Below are positions 23,139-36,370 of a stretch of DNA of 64,000 bases, one piece after another (the first letter of the stretch is position 1; every line of letters starts with the position of its first letter). The position numbers and the translations under genes were made by a program. The DNA comes from Homalodisca vitripennis (lineage: Eukaryota > Arthropoda > Insecta > Hemiptera > Cicadellidae). Location of the stretch: assembly GCF_021130785.1 (NCBI RefSeq), contig NC_060213.1:119417001-119481000 (forward strand), read 5' to 3'. Under the pieces are notes generated by a model, which saw only the letters and a program-made list of their open reading frames with translations, was not told the DNA's origin and ran no database searches.

Positions 23139-23625
23139 GTGGGTTCAGATGTATTCTGTGCACGTTTTCTGTGCAGTAACAGGATTATTACGTTATCACC
23201 CTCGAGGAATAATTCAGGTTTATGTCGTATACATTGTTCTGTTCTCAACCATTAAAGAAGAGAAGAGGTTTCATTCACTCCAAGGTTTGTTTGACACCTG
23301 AAGAAAATAATACATTCAAATCTTATCTCAACAAATTTCCAAATATTTCAAAGGTGAACTGTTTATACACAAAATTCAATAAGCTTCTCGAAAACAACCA
23401 AAATAGACATTAAACATTTCTAAAATTGAAAATAAAAATAAAGCCCCAACACTTGAAACCAATATGTCTAAACAATTATATTTTTGTAAAGACAGCAGAT
23501 TAAATACGGATCCAAATTATACAATGCAATCAACCTATCTTCGAAATTCCTCAGTTAAGCGGAAATATTAGTTTTATCTGAGGGTTACACTCTTCTTCGT
23601 CATAAACTCGTACCTGATCCTGCAT
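23139..23625. other. non-coding stretch
   Basis: The frame at 23222-23413 has no recognisable features. Otherwise AT-rich. Confidence 0.45.
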
Positions 23626-23745
23626 ATCGTTGAACCTGTGGTAGAGATTAGATTATAGATCTTGATCTTAATAACTTTTTGTATCACTGGACAATGACAA
23701 ATGTCTGGAAAAGCCTGTTTCCCTCATAATCCTTCCCTCCAAAAA
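23626..23745 (+). mobile_element. retroelement tail, degenerate copy 4
   Basis: Shares CACTGGACAATGACAAATGT and GGAAAAGCCTGTTTCCCTC with copy 3 at 21440-21540. The core is decayed (CTGTGGT for CTGAAGA, and the GAAA box is lost). Confidence 0.6.
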
Positions 23746-24246
23746 CAAACTTCAAACAAAGGACAAAGAGTTTAGTACCAGCATCAATCAGTGGTAGACT
23801 TTAGCAGTTTCCTAGTTAGTATTTTTATAAGTGATAAAACGGAACGTGTATTTTTCCATACACCGGAACGATGATAAAATTCTTTTTTCGCATAACATAT
23901 TAGTGTTTTTTAACATTGTAGAGACGTTCTTTTTACATAAAAAATGTTACTGGTTCAAATGTTACTGGCAGGAAAAATAAGCTTTACATTATCTTTAGAT
24001 TTAGTCCACGTTCAAACCTGTATATACACCGCTATGAAAATGAGAATACATATATCTTTATGCAAGAAGGTTTTCCTTTCAAAAACGAGTTCACAGTTAG
24101 GAGTTGTTTCAAACCATATACAAACTAGTTTACCCCAGATGCATGCTCGAATGTTGTGTTCCCGTAGAAAGGAGGTATGTTATGTTTATTTATCAATGAG
24201 ATACAGACTTGGTGTTTGATGTTTCCTGGAAACACGGTTTTTTACA

Positions 24247-24328
24247 AAGACAGCGCGCGAGTAACAAAGTAGACTGGGAATTGCAGAGAGACTCAACTCC
24301 CCTGAGGTATACGTCTTTGCGCTGTCTT
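24247..24328. other. 10-bp inverted repeat spanning 82 bp
   Basis: AAGACAGCGC (24247-24256) pairs perfectly with GCGCTGTCTT (24319-24328) across a GC-richer spacer. It may be the footprint of a small fold-back element. No function can be assigned. Confidence 0.45.
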
Positions 24329-24419
24329 ATAACAATCTAAATTAAATTAATATTTCCTTACACAGTTATATTTGAGTAGTACATGTAGTGTATAATATGT
24401 TTAAAAAAATAGTTATAGC

Positions 24420-24545
24420 TCTCTTTATTCTATTGAAGAAAACAGTATTATTACTAAACCTTTTGCCTCGTTCTGAGATACAAAAAATCAATAACACTAC
24501 CGAGATCTGCAATTTGATATATTCTCCGCGTGAATAACTAACTCA
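24420..24545 (-). mobile_element. retroelement tail, degenerate copy 5
   Basis: On the minus strand GCAGATCTCGGTAGTGTTAT is followed by TGATTTTTTGTATCTCAGAA and CGAGGCAAA, aligning with copy 3. The core GAAA reads GG and CTGAAGA is not kept. Confidence 0.5.
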
Positions 24546-26495
24546 ACAGGCAACTACAATCTATATTTAAATAAATAAGTCACACAGGAACATAAATGAG
24601 TTATGTGTCAATCCCATGGAGACTACATCTAAAACATTTTCCTCATTGTAACAAAGCCCTAATTTTCAACAGCAAAATAATAATAAATATATATAATCTA
24701 GGTGCATATTTAACAAAAAACTCTCCTGTAATATACTTTTTTATTTTTTTGAGGACTTTCGTGCTCAAGGACACAATATAAGACCCACATAACTGAATAA
24801 AAGTGTGTTTTTTTTTAATTCCAATAAGAAAAGAGCTTCTAGAACGTATATACAAGGTGTTTACGAACTCTTTTGTAATATGTTAAGAATTTGTTCTATG
24901 ATAAGGGAAGCAAAATATGTAATATAAACGCGTGTCAGAAACACTTAGTATACTAAGTATGTACGAGTATTTTTAAGATTTTATTTTTATTTTAAAAACC
25001 GGTAAAGATAATAAGTTATATTGCGTAGTTATTTTCCTTGGAGTATTAAATCAAGAGAAAACTGTGTTTAGCATTATTGTACCACACATTTTCCAAATGA
25101 CGGAGAATTCCAAATTTTAAAGGTTATTAATAATATAACACTTAATAAAATGATGTAAATATGAAGGAATAATACTATTTAATAAAGTTCATTACAAACA
25201 TTTTGACAAATAAAACATAAAAATTGGACAATTAATAATGTAAATTTAAGCTTCTAACCGTTGGCAATGTACTCGTAGTTTACATACGTGTGACTTGATT
25301 AAACGTGCATTACAATGTTTATAAAGTCATATTTACATTATTACTTGACCGACTTCTTGTTTCAGTTGTTAAAATGTTTATATTTAAATTTATCAACTTT
25401 TATTACTCATTAAAAACCTTAGATTCGTTCCAAGCCCACATTACGTAAAAGAGCTTAAACCTTCATTGCTTGTTCCAAAACATGTTACTTTTTCACAGAG
25501 TTGGTTTCACAGTTCCATAACAGCCCTGTATTGGTGTGATAAATAACGCTAATTAAAGTTCAAACTTGGTTATTGATAGTTATTGTTCAACGTCTCAAAT
25601 AAACGTGATTTAATTACATCTCCTGTAATGAACAAAGGAATGCAATTACTTTTTTCCTCTGAATACAAGTAATTAATTTGCGGGAGATTGCTGTTCTAAA
25701 TTGAAGCGATATTTTAACCTCTGTTTTTACATGTTTTCTGTTTACTAAGAATCGAATTTTCTGTCCTTAATGTGTAGCCAAACTTAGATTCAGCTGTGTT
25801 ACCTCCTTGCGTTTTTTCAATAAATTAATGTTTACATACTTCTATTTTTGTACGTATACACGTGTGACTAAATGTAGTATAAATTAGGAATTTAGGAGCT
25901 CTTCTATAACAATATAGAAATTCTTTAAATACAATATTTTTAGTATTTATAAATCAGCTACTGAACTATCTTATCGATGTATATAATAATTGGTTAAAAG
26001 CCGGGAATATAATTACGAGTTCACCATGCAGTAAATCTTGCATATTTCAAAGCATAACCACTTCATAGGTCATACTTGCTTGAAGTGTAAACGAAACCAA
26101 TAGAGCCTTTCTTCCAAGTGTAACCACACATTTCCGACCCCAAAGAACTTAATGAATTTATTTTCCAGTCTTGTACAAGGCTAAAGACACATGTTATATT
26201 AAAATGCAGCATGAAAAAACCTATGTTGTTTAAAAGCACCGTTTCTGTAGATCCAATATGAAGGTACAGTAATTAATTTGCCATTCTATATTTTTATACA
26301 AAAACGGTAACTTTAATTTTATAATATTTTTCATATTGCAATACAAAACTATAACGTTATATAAAACTAAAATTAACATTTATAGTTTCTTATAATTATA
26401 CACAATTTGTACCAATTATGTCTGAACCATAAGCATTATTATACTCGTACAAGGAATAAAGAAAGTCTCGTCAGTGCTTAATAATTCCTGAAAAA
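24546..26495. other. AT-rich non-coding stretch
   Basis: About 1.9 kb with no credible gene or repeat. Confidence 0.5.
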
Positions 26496-27038
26496 TGATC
26501 CTTCAGCTAGCTGCAGGAAGGTACTGGGTTGCTGAGTGCTCGACACACGAGTACAGATGTCCGCCTGCCCTCATGCACACCGGCTAGCTGTCATACTATA
26601 CGGCAATGTTCCTACAGCTAGCTGCAGGCAGGTACTGGGTTGCTGAGTGCTCGACACACGAGTACAGATGTCCGCCTGCTCTCTTGCACACCGAATAGCT
26701 GTCATACTATACGGCAATGTCCCTACAGCTAGCTGCAGGCAGGTACTGGGTTGCTGAGTGCTCGACACACGAGTACAGATGTCCGCCTGCTCTCTTGCAC
26801 ACCGGCTAGCTGTCATACTATACATGTTCCTACAGCTAGCTGCAGGCAGGTACTGGGTTGCTGTGTGCTCGACACACGAGTACAGATGTCCGCCTGCTCT
26901 CTTGCACACCGGCTAGCTGTCATACTATACGACAATGTTCCTACAGCTAGCTGCAGGCAGGTACTGGGTTGTTGTGTGCTCGACACACGAGTACAGATGT
27001 CCGCCTGCTCTCTTGCACACCGGCTAGCTGTCATACAG
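26496..27038. repeat. 111-bp minisatellite, five copies
   Basis: CTGCAGG recurs at 26511, 26622, 26733, 26840 and 26951 (steps 111, 111, 107, 111). Units are over 90% alike by eye and hold nested palindromic words (CAGCTAGCTG, CTCGACACACGAG). Because 111 is a multiple of three, open frames run through it on both strands. On the minus strand a 37-residue repeat (SRCAREQADICTRVSSTQQ) appears. That frame breaks at the 107-bp unit, which argues against coding. Confidence 0.95.
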
Positions 27039-27049
27039 GAAAACCACAA

Positions 27050-27764
27050 GATGCATGAGACTTAAGTATGGAGTAAAGCTGGTTGTGATGTCTACCTTGT
27101 ACAGAACAGTGTTTGTACCGATCACAAGATATGATATTGAAGTCTGGAGACACAGAATCAGCCATACACATGTAAAGAGAACTCTGCGCGCCGCACAACG
27201 CCAGGTTTTACTTGGAATGACCAGAGCGTATTGTACGACCTCCTTCATGGCGATCACTGCCACAACAGGGGAAAATGCCGATTGATTACATGTTGGATGA
27301 AATGGCTCTTGTAGCCGACAGAAGAAGAGGAAAGACAAACCTCTCCAAGAAAGCTATTGAAAATCAAATAATGCAACGTTGAGAAGATGAGTGGAGAAAC
27401 TCGGACAAGGGGCGACAGACCTATGAGATCTTTCAAGACTTAAGGAGAAGGCAAAGAATGAAACATATTGAAGTGGGCCACTTTATAGTACAATACCTAA
27501 CAGGACACGGAGCCTTCAAGACGTATCTGCACGAACATGGAAAAAACAGATGAGGACACCAGTGAGTGTGGAGGGGTAGATACACCCAGTCACTCCCTGC
27601 TGGAATGCTTGGAACACGAGCAATGTAGAACAAATCTTATGCAAGCGATCGAAGAGGAGGAATTGGAATGGCCCACCAATCTGAAAATGCTGGTTGAAAA
27701 TCCAAAGACATATATTGAATTAAGAATCCTTGCTAAGAAGGTAATTCTCGAAAGGAATATGTAA
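27050..27764 (+). pseudogene. R1/LOA-type LINE remnant, C-terminal region
   Basis: Three successive plus-strand frames read as the C-terminal part of a site-specific-type LINE ORF2. First comes the RT thumb region (TLYRTVFVPITRYDIEVW, then HVKRTLRAAQRQVLLGMTRA), next an arginine-rich region (DRRRGKTNLSKKAI), then GHFIVQYLTGHGAFKTYLHE. Last is CGGVDTPSHSLLECLEHEQC, a Cys/His motif of the kind found after the RT in R1, LOA and I elements. There are frameshifts near 27270 and 27545 and a stop near 27381 where Trp is expected. The ORF ends at 27762-27764 (TAA at 27762). The 5' end abuts the 111-bp minisatellite directly. No intact RT active site remains. Confidence 0.8.
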
Positions 27765-28260
27765 AAAGAATTATGAACAAGAAATAAGAATAACAAACAT
27801 GAACAGGAAATAAGAATTACAAACAAGAGCAAGAAACAAGACTACAATAGAACCAAAACAAGAAAAAAATAAAAAAAACAAGAACTGGAACATATTGGTA
27901 AGAACACATGACAGGAACCATTTTATTTTATTAAGAGACACTTCAAGTATAAGAAACCGCAGAACAAGAACAACAACAAAAAATCAATGACAAGAAAACC
28001 ACAAGAAAAAAGAAACAAGAACAATAATTATACTGGTACAATGGAATAAGCCTACAACAATGGAACAGTTTTATTAAAATTACATGCTATCTACGAACAA
28101 GTAACCTGATCAAGAGCAGGAGTGAGGCCAAGAACAAGAAATTATGAACAAGAACAAGAAAAGCCCCACCTCCTCGACTACCCACTGTCTCAGAGGGCAA
28201 TAAGAATCCAGGGAACGGCCAAGAGGGCACAAAATAATAAGAAAACAAGAAAATATAGTA
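27765..28260 (+). repeat. A-rich (ACAAGAA)-like low-complexity tail
   Basis: Purine-rich sequence built from ACAAGAA, GAACAAGAA and AATAAGAA words follows the R1/LOA-type ORF. It is probably the expanded 3' end of that LINE, interrupted by short unique stretches. Confidence 0.7.
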
Positions 28261-30990
28261 TGATTAAAGCTGTAAAGATATTGTCTGTCAGCTTCAACCC
28301 TATACTGTTTATTACGATAGAGTAATTGTTCCAATATGTCGTATAACCTATCTACGTTTAGAAAATTAGCACTAAACAATTCCAATTTGTAAAACATTTG
28401 TAAACACTGCATTGTAAATGTCAAAACAAATTAACTTAAATGAATTGATTTCAATCAGAAGATTTAATTGGACATTTTTTAATGAGATTTCAAGGCTTGT
28501 ATTTACTGTGCGTGTTAGATTAGAATTATGTTCAAACAACGCACACACGCATTAGTTCCGAGCTTGTACAAATTACTCATTGAAACGGTAACAACACTTT
28601 GTAAATATGGAAGCTCGGAGTGCAGTTGAGCGTAGTGTTCCGGCTCGCGTAACATCAAATAATTATATTTATTGATTTCCGATTACCAGGAGATTAGGTT
28701 TCCAAGTAAAATTATCGTTTTTTAGCTCCTCTGGCTGTATTCATATTGTTTATGCATTGCACCTTTCAGCCGTTCAACTGTACAACTGTATTCACAAGTA
28801 TACAATATTTTATTTATTATTCTTCTAAATAGTCTGGTTATCCAACTGAGAAAACCCTTTTAGATTTCGAAAGAAAAGACATCTATGGTATGTTACAATT
28901 ATAATATAGTGTTACAATAATATATATGGGCATTCAGCCTTATATTAAAAAATGCTTGAATTCGTAGTAAATTAGATTTGATTTAGATTATTTAATTAAA
29001 AAATGTATTTTATTCAACAGATATAACGTTTTTCATATTTTTTGAAACATTTTTCTACACTATATCTAAAAACTGCTTCTGAACATGAGGAACCTTTTTT
29101 AATGTGTCGGTTACGGCATTGACCGACTTACGTCTGTCTCCTTTTGCACCGTGCTTCACAGATATAAAATGTGTACTGTAAAATAAAATGAGCTTACATG
29201 ATACGATAAAATATATGAATCATAGTTTCATTGGCAATGACTAAGTACACATAAAGAAATTAGGAGTTTTGAGAGTAGGGAAAAGGGGTTTAATCTTCAA
29301 CACAATATGACCCGACTCATATTTTCCATTTAAACCAACCCTTAAAACTCGGCCAAAAGTACATTTTTGGGGTTTGCTCGAATCTCACCAGCATATACGA
29401 TGTTATTTTTGTAAATCTAGTTCGTATATCATAAGGGCATCTGTTTATACTTATTGTAATGTATAATATAAAAAAAGTACAGCTGACACGTCAAATATCC
29501 CAAACGGTGCGATGAGATTTTACCGCTAAACCAACGCTGTCGACGAAGCAGTTTCCCGCTACTCTAGACGCCTTTAGTTAATCCGTCTTTCTCGGCCAAC
29601 TTTATAAGCCCTCATAAAAATCTATTGGTAGTTATAAATAATGCTCTTGTAAGCATTGAGCAATTTTAGCAAAATTTAGTAAATTGAGTTGCTAATTGCA
29701 TAAAACTATATTATCTGAAAGGACCTTTACTTTCAACACACAACTATACTAGTCAGGAGGCATGTTCATTATAACTAGCATTTTCATTGTATATTTATTA
29801 AAACTGGAAAATATAAAAGTAATTAAACACCCTAATTAAACTTTTTACGCAACTTCTTTGTTTTAAATAAAAATGTCCACTGGCCCGCACGGTCATGTTA
29901 TTGGGACTTTCAGGACTAAATCGCTTACAAATTTTTAACACACGGAGCAGCATGTATGAAAAAGTATAATGTAATGTGTGATACTTAGAAGGCACATATT
30001 AAAACCTTTGTAGATTCAAAGCCACTTAAAAACTTATTGTTTACGTTTATAATCCTATTATATCAAAGAAAATCAATTTATTTATTATGTCCTATTTTAG
30101 TTAGAGTAAATAAGTTGCGTTAAACATTTAATTGAAAAGGTATAATTACTTTATATTTTATAGTATGAAGACAGAGTTTTAATTATTTTTATATGATAAT
30201 ATTTATTTTTTTATAATACTTTAAAATATGTTACAGTTTTGAATTAACCATTTTTGCTACAACACACACAAAAATGTCAATAACAGTCATTTTTAGACTT
30301 ACCTTGTCATATGATTTCTGTCTTTCAATAACCAGCTGATCCCAACACTATTCGCAGTGAAATGTCAGTCAGATTTACCAACCATCCGAATAGTATGATA
30401 AACATCTCCTTAAAATAACCATATAAAAATGGGTCTATATAAATTACTTGACGAAATCCACAAAGAAAGTATAAGATATATTTTCTAATAACTACGTGAA
30501 AAATGGGTCCGTGTATTTTAAAACATTTACTTAAAATCCTACACCACCTGAAGATGCTTCATTTCAAGCTCCTGTTGTGCTTATCTAGTATACATCATTG
30601 TGATAATGTAAAAAAGGGTTAAAGAAATAATAGTTACGAATTTCTTTAGTATTATGTTTAATATACTTAGTTTAACTAAATAAAAATATACAGATACAAA
30701 GTAATGTAATCATTTGGTTAAAATCAGAATCCGTTTTCAATTCCTTAATAAGTTTTTTCTTGAATTTTTAAAATCCGCCAAGTTTACTTGATCTGTGTGC
30801 GATTACATTTTGAATCATGTACTTCATCCATTATAATGAAAAATAAAAATATTTTGGAATTTTCTGAATAACTAAAAAAAGATTAAAAAATCTAAAAATA
30901 TTTAGGGTGTGTATTAATTATATTTAAAATGAGAAATATCCCATAAATTTAGGACTAAATATAGGGTGGTAAAAGTGCTAGAAGTAACTT
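28261..30990. other. long AT-rich non-coding stretch
   Basis: No credible gene. A GC-richer patch at 28540-28660 (CTCGGAGTGCAGTTGAGCGT) has no recognisable identity. Confidence 0.5.
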
Positions 30991-31029
30991 TGTTGAAGGA
31001 TGTAACAATAATATAGCCGCTAGTACAGC

Positions 31030-31290
31030 AGGGTCCTAAGTATTACTGCAATAACTGTTCGTCATACAGCAATTAGAATTATTGCTCTTATAATACGATT
31101 ACTGCAATATAACACTCTAACACCCATATTAAAATAAAATACTGTCGATCATACATAAATTATAATTAATGGGCTTATAATACACTTATCGCCAGTAATA
31201 CACTACATAACACTTACTTTGCCTGCAAGAACTGTCCATTATACATAAATTATAACTTTTGCGCTTATAATACGTTTATCGCCAGTAGGA
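31030..31290. repeat. degenerate tandem repeat, about 90-bp period, three units
   Basis: Blocks ACTGT..YCATACA, then GCTTATAATACRHTTATCGC, then CAGTAATA recur three times (near 31045, 31140 and 31228). The last two are about 80% alike by eye; the first is more worn. Confidence 0.7.
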
Positions 31291-34060
31291 GATTCTGATT
31301 CTCTAAACAAAACGTATTATTGCCTCCTTCCGTAGAATTATTGTCACTTTGCCGCCACGACAATGTTCCGCTTGGCGGGCCCTCCGCATAAAGCTCCCCA
31401 ATATTGTCCAAATCTGGGACAATCCCCGGTTTATATGCGCCGTTCCAGACTTTACAACTACATTTAAAATGAGCACGGTGCCATTATTCCTCGGGAAGTT
31501 TCAGAATAGGAAAATGTTATTCAACCTTATAGTTCTTCCTAGCTTCTTATAGTTTGAGACAAACATGTTTTGGTGTAGTTTGTGATTGAAGCATTAAACT
31601 CGGTGGTTTTCTTATTAGTTATCTCAAGCGAGTATAGACTGTGCAAGAGATGAGGGGCGTGGAGCACTTGATGAGGGACTAAATGATTAACAAATTCAGA
31701 TCATTTATGAGAGTTTTCTGTGTGCAGTCGAGATTGTTAAACACAGTGTGTTGTGTGTAGTCCTTGTTCAGACAAGTCAGGACCTAGAAGCGCTGTGGAC
31801 TTTTTCTCACTTTCTTCATATTCGTATGATGGTTTTCAGTGTCCACATTCAGTTCAGTCGCCAACGTCACGTACATTGGGTGCCGTGTGAGAGAAGCCTC
31901 GTCCTAAAATTTGTTGTTTTTTACCTGTAGTACCTGTAGTACACTTATTCTTGTCTTCCGTGTTGTGGTAAAACATGTGGCAGAGAAGCCTCAACTATAA
32001 GCTCGAGACTGGCTATATTCTTAACGTACACACAATAACAAACGAAGTGATATTTATTCACTTATTAACCCTAATAAGTTTTTGAATACAGCTTTTTCAA
32101 TATTTTATTTTTTGGCCTCTTATTTCTCTAGCTACTTCTAAAGAGACAATATAAATTATATTATTCGTTTCCCTTCCATATGGTTTATTTGCCACAGCTT
32201 TGTGAAGTGTTAGAGAGAAAAGAACTGTACATGTGAAAATTGTTCATTTACATTCAGCCATTAATTTGATGTAGCAGACGTCCCTCTTACCATTCAAACA
32301 TTTTGAATTATGGGCATTTTTAAATCATGTAAATTTTACAGCAGTAGAGAACATAAAATATAAGATAATGCACCTTATCATTTGAATCCTTGTGTGATGA
32401 TGTATCGGAAACGATGTTTTTATATTGGTCTGCATCCGTGTCACAGGGGTGGCAATAAAAAACAGAAAACCACCTCTCTACACATTGTATGTAGGCTGCC
32501 ATTTGTTAATATTTTCTCACCAAAATGTTTAGGACGCAAAGACCTTTAAAGTTATTTAAAACTTCATGTGTGTTTCTTTTGGAAATTTAAACATAGGGCA
32601 CTCTAATTTTGGAACACCCTATATTTTTACAGTGGAATCGACTTTGGAAAAGAATTTTGGAGTTAAAGTAATTTTGGAGTGTTTTTGGTTTTAAACAATT
32701 TCTTTCCTGGTTGATTTAGAGGAGAATTAGCCTAAACCTCTGCAATTAGCAATGTAACCGCTATAAATTTGAGACTGGTAGTAACACCTGTATATTACTG
32801 TCAAATGGTCTAATACAACTGGGTTGTAGCAGAAATATAATTGGGTTGTAGCAGAGAGAATAAACACATCGTCCTAGTTATGGTGGTAACTAAATTAATT
32901 TGATACAAATTCATTTCGTCAACTGTTTTTTCTCGAGCAGTCAGCATCGTATAGTTCGTAATTGGATTGACTTCTGTTACAATGGTATATTCACATTTTA
33001 ATTTGCTAGTGGTAACAAAACAGTATTTAAGTGTTTTCGATAGCTTAACATACGTTTCTAAATGGAACTGTTGGAAAACGAATGAATGGTAAATAAATAG
33101 TGAGATGATATCATTTATAGACTAGAATCATAATGCTACGCACCCGTTTTATGTATGTCCATTAAATTGAAAAAATCTCAACCACTTCATAAAAGTTAGT
33201 AGTAGTCTATCAACGTGTTGCAAAACATTTTTTTCAAAATTGGAACAAATATATAAACATATATTTTTTATAGGCTTTTTTACTTTTTCACTTATGGAGA
33301 AAATTAATTTACTATTTAGATTATAAATAAACATCAGAAATGAAACAAACCTACAAATTCAAAACATTTGGTTCGAAATTGTTTATTGCATATTAAAGAA
33401 AATACTTCGGTCAATACTCAGCAATAAATTCGATATAAAACTCAAAGAAACAAAACAAAATCTAGATTCTCGATTTTTTCAAGTAATACAAGTTATGACT
33501 GTTATGAAAACAAAAACAAACTCTCCCATCCGACATCTGTTCCCACGATAATTAAAACAAAACAACGAGCCCTTTATTTAAATTATTTCCAACCAAAACG
33601 CCAAACGCGAGATGTTGTTATTTTGTAAGTAAATAAACCAATGTTTTTCAGTCTTAATCCCATTACTCTATAAATATTTAGCTATTACAATGCAATTATC
33701 ATCTTTGTTGCATATTATGAACTATTACTTTCCGACTTAAAACTGTGTGATAAAGTGCAAACCCGTTATTACTAACTATTAAAATGTTAATATATTACTT
33801 GCTATTTAATTTTTTTATTCCAATTATTAATTTTCGTACTTTATTATTCTATTTCCATCCGAATGTTTGTTTATAAAGTACTTTTCAACTAGTTTTCCAT
33901 CATCCTAGTTGTAACATTCTTAAAGCTATAAAGGCAATTTTTCATATACATTTTCATATACATAAGATTTACTTTATAATTGAATACTCCAAACATCTGC
34001 AAACACAGCTAAATATAATATTTTTCCTGCGACACAAATAAGTTATCTTCACATAAAGTA
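31291..34060. other. long AT-rich non-coding stretch
   Basis: No gene recognised. A GC-richer patch lies at 31345-31440; the frame over it (31349-31552) has no features I can name. Confidence 0.5.
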
Positions 34061-34064
34061 CAGA

Positions 34065-34345
34065 TAGATATAGCTATGGTAGGAAGGGTTGATTACATGT
34101 GAATGTTGAGTTAAGCTGCAATTCACCTTCCTCTTATTCCAGCGTATGGGATCTGACGCTGTTGCCGACTATACTCCTGAAATCTGGATTTATGTTCCTT
34201 AGAATACATAAAAAAGTGCACCAATTTTGTACCTGATGAGACAATGAGATTACCTCTTCACCTATATTGCAATGTACCTTGTGGTCTAGGTGTCTCTGAT
34301 GTCAATACGATGTAACGAGTTCATTTTGAGCTTCTTTGTCACCCA
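34065..34345 (+). repeat. dispersed repeat family B (plus an A block), copy 1
   Basis: Block B (TAGCTATGGTAGGAAGGGTT, then CAGCGT..TCTGACGCTGT) matches the minus strand of 48240-48395 and 61075-61205. Block A (CCTGATGAGACAATGAGA, then TGTCTCTGATGT) at 34235-34345 matches 60967-61065 in the plus direction. The relative order and orientation of A and B differ between loci. No coding capacity; class unknown. Confidence 0.65.
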
Positions 34346-34850
34346 CTTTTTCCCCGCAAGTCTATCCTGTCTGTCCGAATGTGCGCTATCTCTTTCGTGT
34401 CCATCTGCCCAGACCTTCGATTGCTTCGTTGCATTGTAATTTTTAAAAATATACTCTATTTTTTACTTTTCAAATATTCAACTTTTTTAGATACGACTTT
34501 TCATTTAATAAGTGTTTTGAAAATACATATAATTTTCTATCGCTTTGTTCCAAATTGTCCTCAAAGTAGATCACCTAGTTGTACACCACAATACAGACCG
34601 GGAAGGGAGTGGGAGAGTACACTGTGTCTCGTGAACACTGTAACACTTTGAACAATAATCAAGAATGAATTGCGTCCTGTTTTATGGGCCTTGATGACAG
34701 ACTCTAGGTAGAGTACAAGTATGTTAAATCAGTAATACGTAACTTGGGCTTCATACCAAACGCAGCAAATCGTGTCACAACCTGACGTGCTTCGAGAGAC
34801 ACCATACTGAGGTGTTCAGGTGTGAAATTTGAACAACACATGTTCGGATT

Positions 34851-34990
34851 AGCCCGGCGGCAAGAACGGCTGGTTGTGAGGAAGGTCTTGGAATTGAAAA
34901 AGAACTCCTGTATCACTAACTGGGCCTGTTGCAAGAACGGCTGGTTGTGAGGATGGTCACAGGATTGAGAAACAATTCCTGTACCGCTTA
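34851..34990. repeat. 71-bp tandem duplication
   Basis: CAAGAACGGCTGGTTGTGAG starts at 34861 and again at 34932. The following sequence (GGAATTGAAAAAGAACTCCT against GGATTGAGAAACAATTCCTG) also aligns. Two copies. Confidence 0.85.
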
Positions 34991-36145
34991 ATAAGCCTAA
35001 TGAACAACGGACATCTCTTACAGCTTTTGATTTAAATTTAATTTTGATTCGGTGGAGTCCAGATGGCAGATTATGTAAAGAGCGTTAATGATGACAATGG
35101 ATATGGTAATTAATCTTAAATTAGTCACCGTACGCAAATAATAATCTGAAATATAAGTTAATTCTATTAATAGTGACGTATTCAATACGATGTCTTAGTG
35201 ATATTTTGATTTTTTAAATCAAAAAAGTAAAGTTACTTAAAATCAATGCATAATATTTAATTTTCTATTATTAAATATAAATAAGGATTCATCATATAAT
35301 CAAACATATTAAGTGAAAAATTATATTTTCTGTGATTGCCACTTTTTATATGTAGGGTTTGTCGTACGAGGGTAAACTACTACTAACATATTTAACCCGC
35401 ATGTTTATATAGCAAAATCAGTTTTAAATCATGAACATAAATTGTTTAGCCAGAGATGCCAACTCATCCAAACAAGAAAGTATTAACTTGTTTTTGTTGC
35501 GGTCCTGAGGATTAAAGTGCCATAAGTTATTAGATCTAGAGTGGTAGTGTTGGGGGGGGGGGGTAATAACGACGGATAATTTAATGCCAACTCAAACAGG
35601 GGTTTTATCTCGTGCATTTATCTTCTTTTGTTCACTCTGTACGGGTTTTACTTTTGGCATGAAGTATCACCTTTTTGTGCAACACATTTAGGATAGATCT
35701 ACTAACAGATAATTATGATGTAAACACTTAACCTCAGAAAATTACTCTTCAAAATAAAGAATCATTCATTAACAACACTGTGAGGAATATTCGATATTAT
35801 CGTTTTGGTAGTAGTTGCGGTAGTCCGGATTCTATTTCCAGAGTTTGGAGTTTAGCTATGTATTTTCACTTTACCAACTTTGCCACTTTCACTATACCCT
35901 GATAGAAAACGAAATGATTTGTAATATCAAAGGAAAATTAACTGAAAACTCAGGCTGTTATTCCTAAATGGACGCAATTGTTCTCTTCAATGGAGCGATG
36001 TCATTACCGTTTTTGTTCTTCATTTTTTGTTTCAACGTTAATAAGTATTAATTAGTGTCAAAAAGATTTTTTGTGTGACATTTAGCGAAACGAAATACAA
36101 ACGTTAGACCACCGATTACTTGGCTGTGAGAGAATAACAAACGTC
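34991..36145. other. AT-rich non-coding stretch
   Basis: Includes a run of ten or more G near 35552-35562. No gene seen. Confidence 0.5.
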
Positions 36146-36370
36146 GATATCGGTGATATAGCAGTCTAGGACGTCGGACTAGGACTGGCGCAGGTACAAA
36201 TCATGTCTGTGGCCGGTACTTGTGACCTGTACTGTCGATCTTGTACTGTACCGACTCCTCCCCTTATTTTGTTTTATAAGCTCCTCTCACAGGCCAGTGC
36301 CCATGAGGATGGCCAGAACAAGGCTGAAAAGTAGATCAGACTCTCCTACTTTAATACATCAATAAAACTT
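36146..36370 (+). mobile_element. tRNA-derived SINE
   Basis: A tRNA-like head carries an A-box-like string (TATAGCAGTCTA, 36157-36168) and a B-box-like string (GGTACAAATC, 36193-36202) at promoter-compatible spacing. The sequence between them (GGACGTCGGACTAGGACTGG) resembles a tRNA anticodon arm. A body of about 150 bp follows, with the hairpin GGCCAGTGCCCATGAGGATGG near 36292. The element ends in AATACATCAATAAAA. It would be transcribed by RNA polymerase III and moved by a LINE. Target duplications are not clear. Confidence 0.65.

Noticed and set aside
24247..24328. tRNA gene or microRNA precursor
   Set aside because: Only the outer 10 bp pair; the interior shows no tRNA arms or continuous stem.
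26571..27049. Long repetitive minus-strand frames with Cys and Arg (37-residue repeat)
   Set aside because: The frame follows from a 111-bp period; one unit is 107 bp and shifts the frame, and both strands are open.
34235..34345. CTGATGA string as a hammerhead ribozyme
   Set aside because: No GAAA box with a pairing helix follows; the string belongs to repeat block A.
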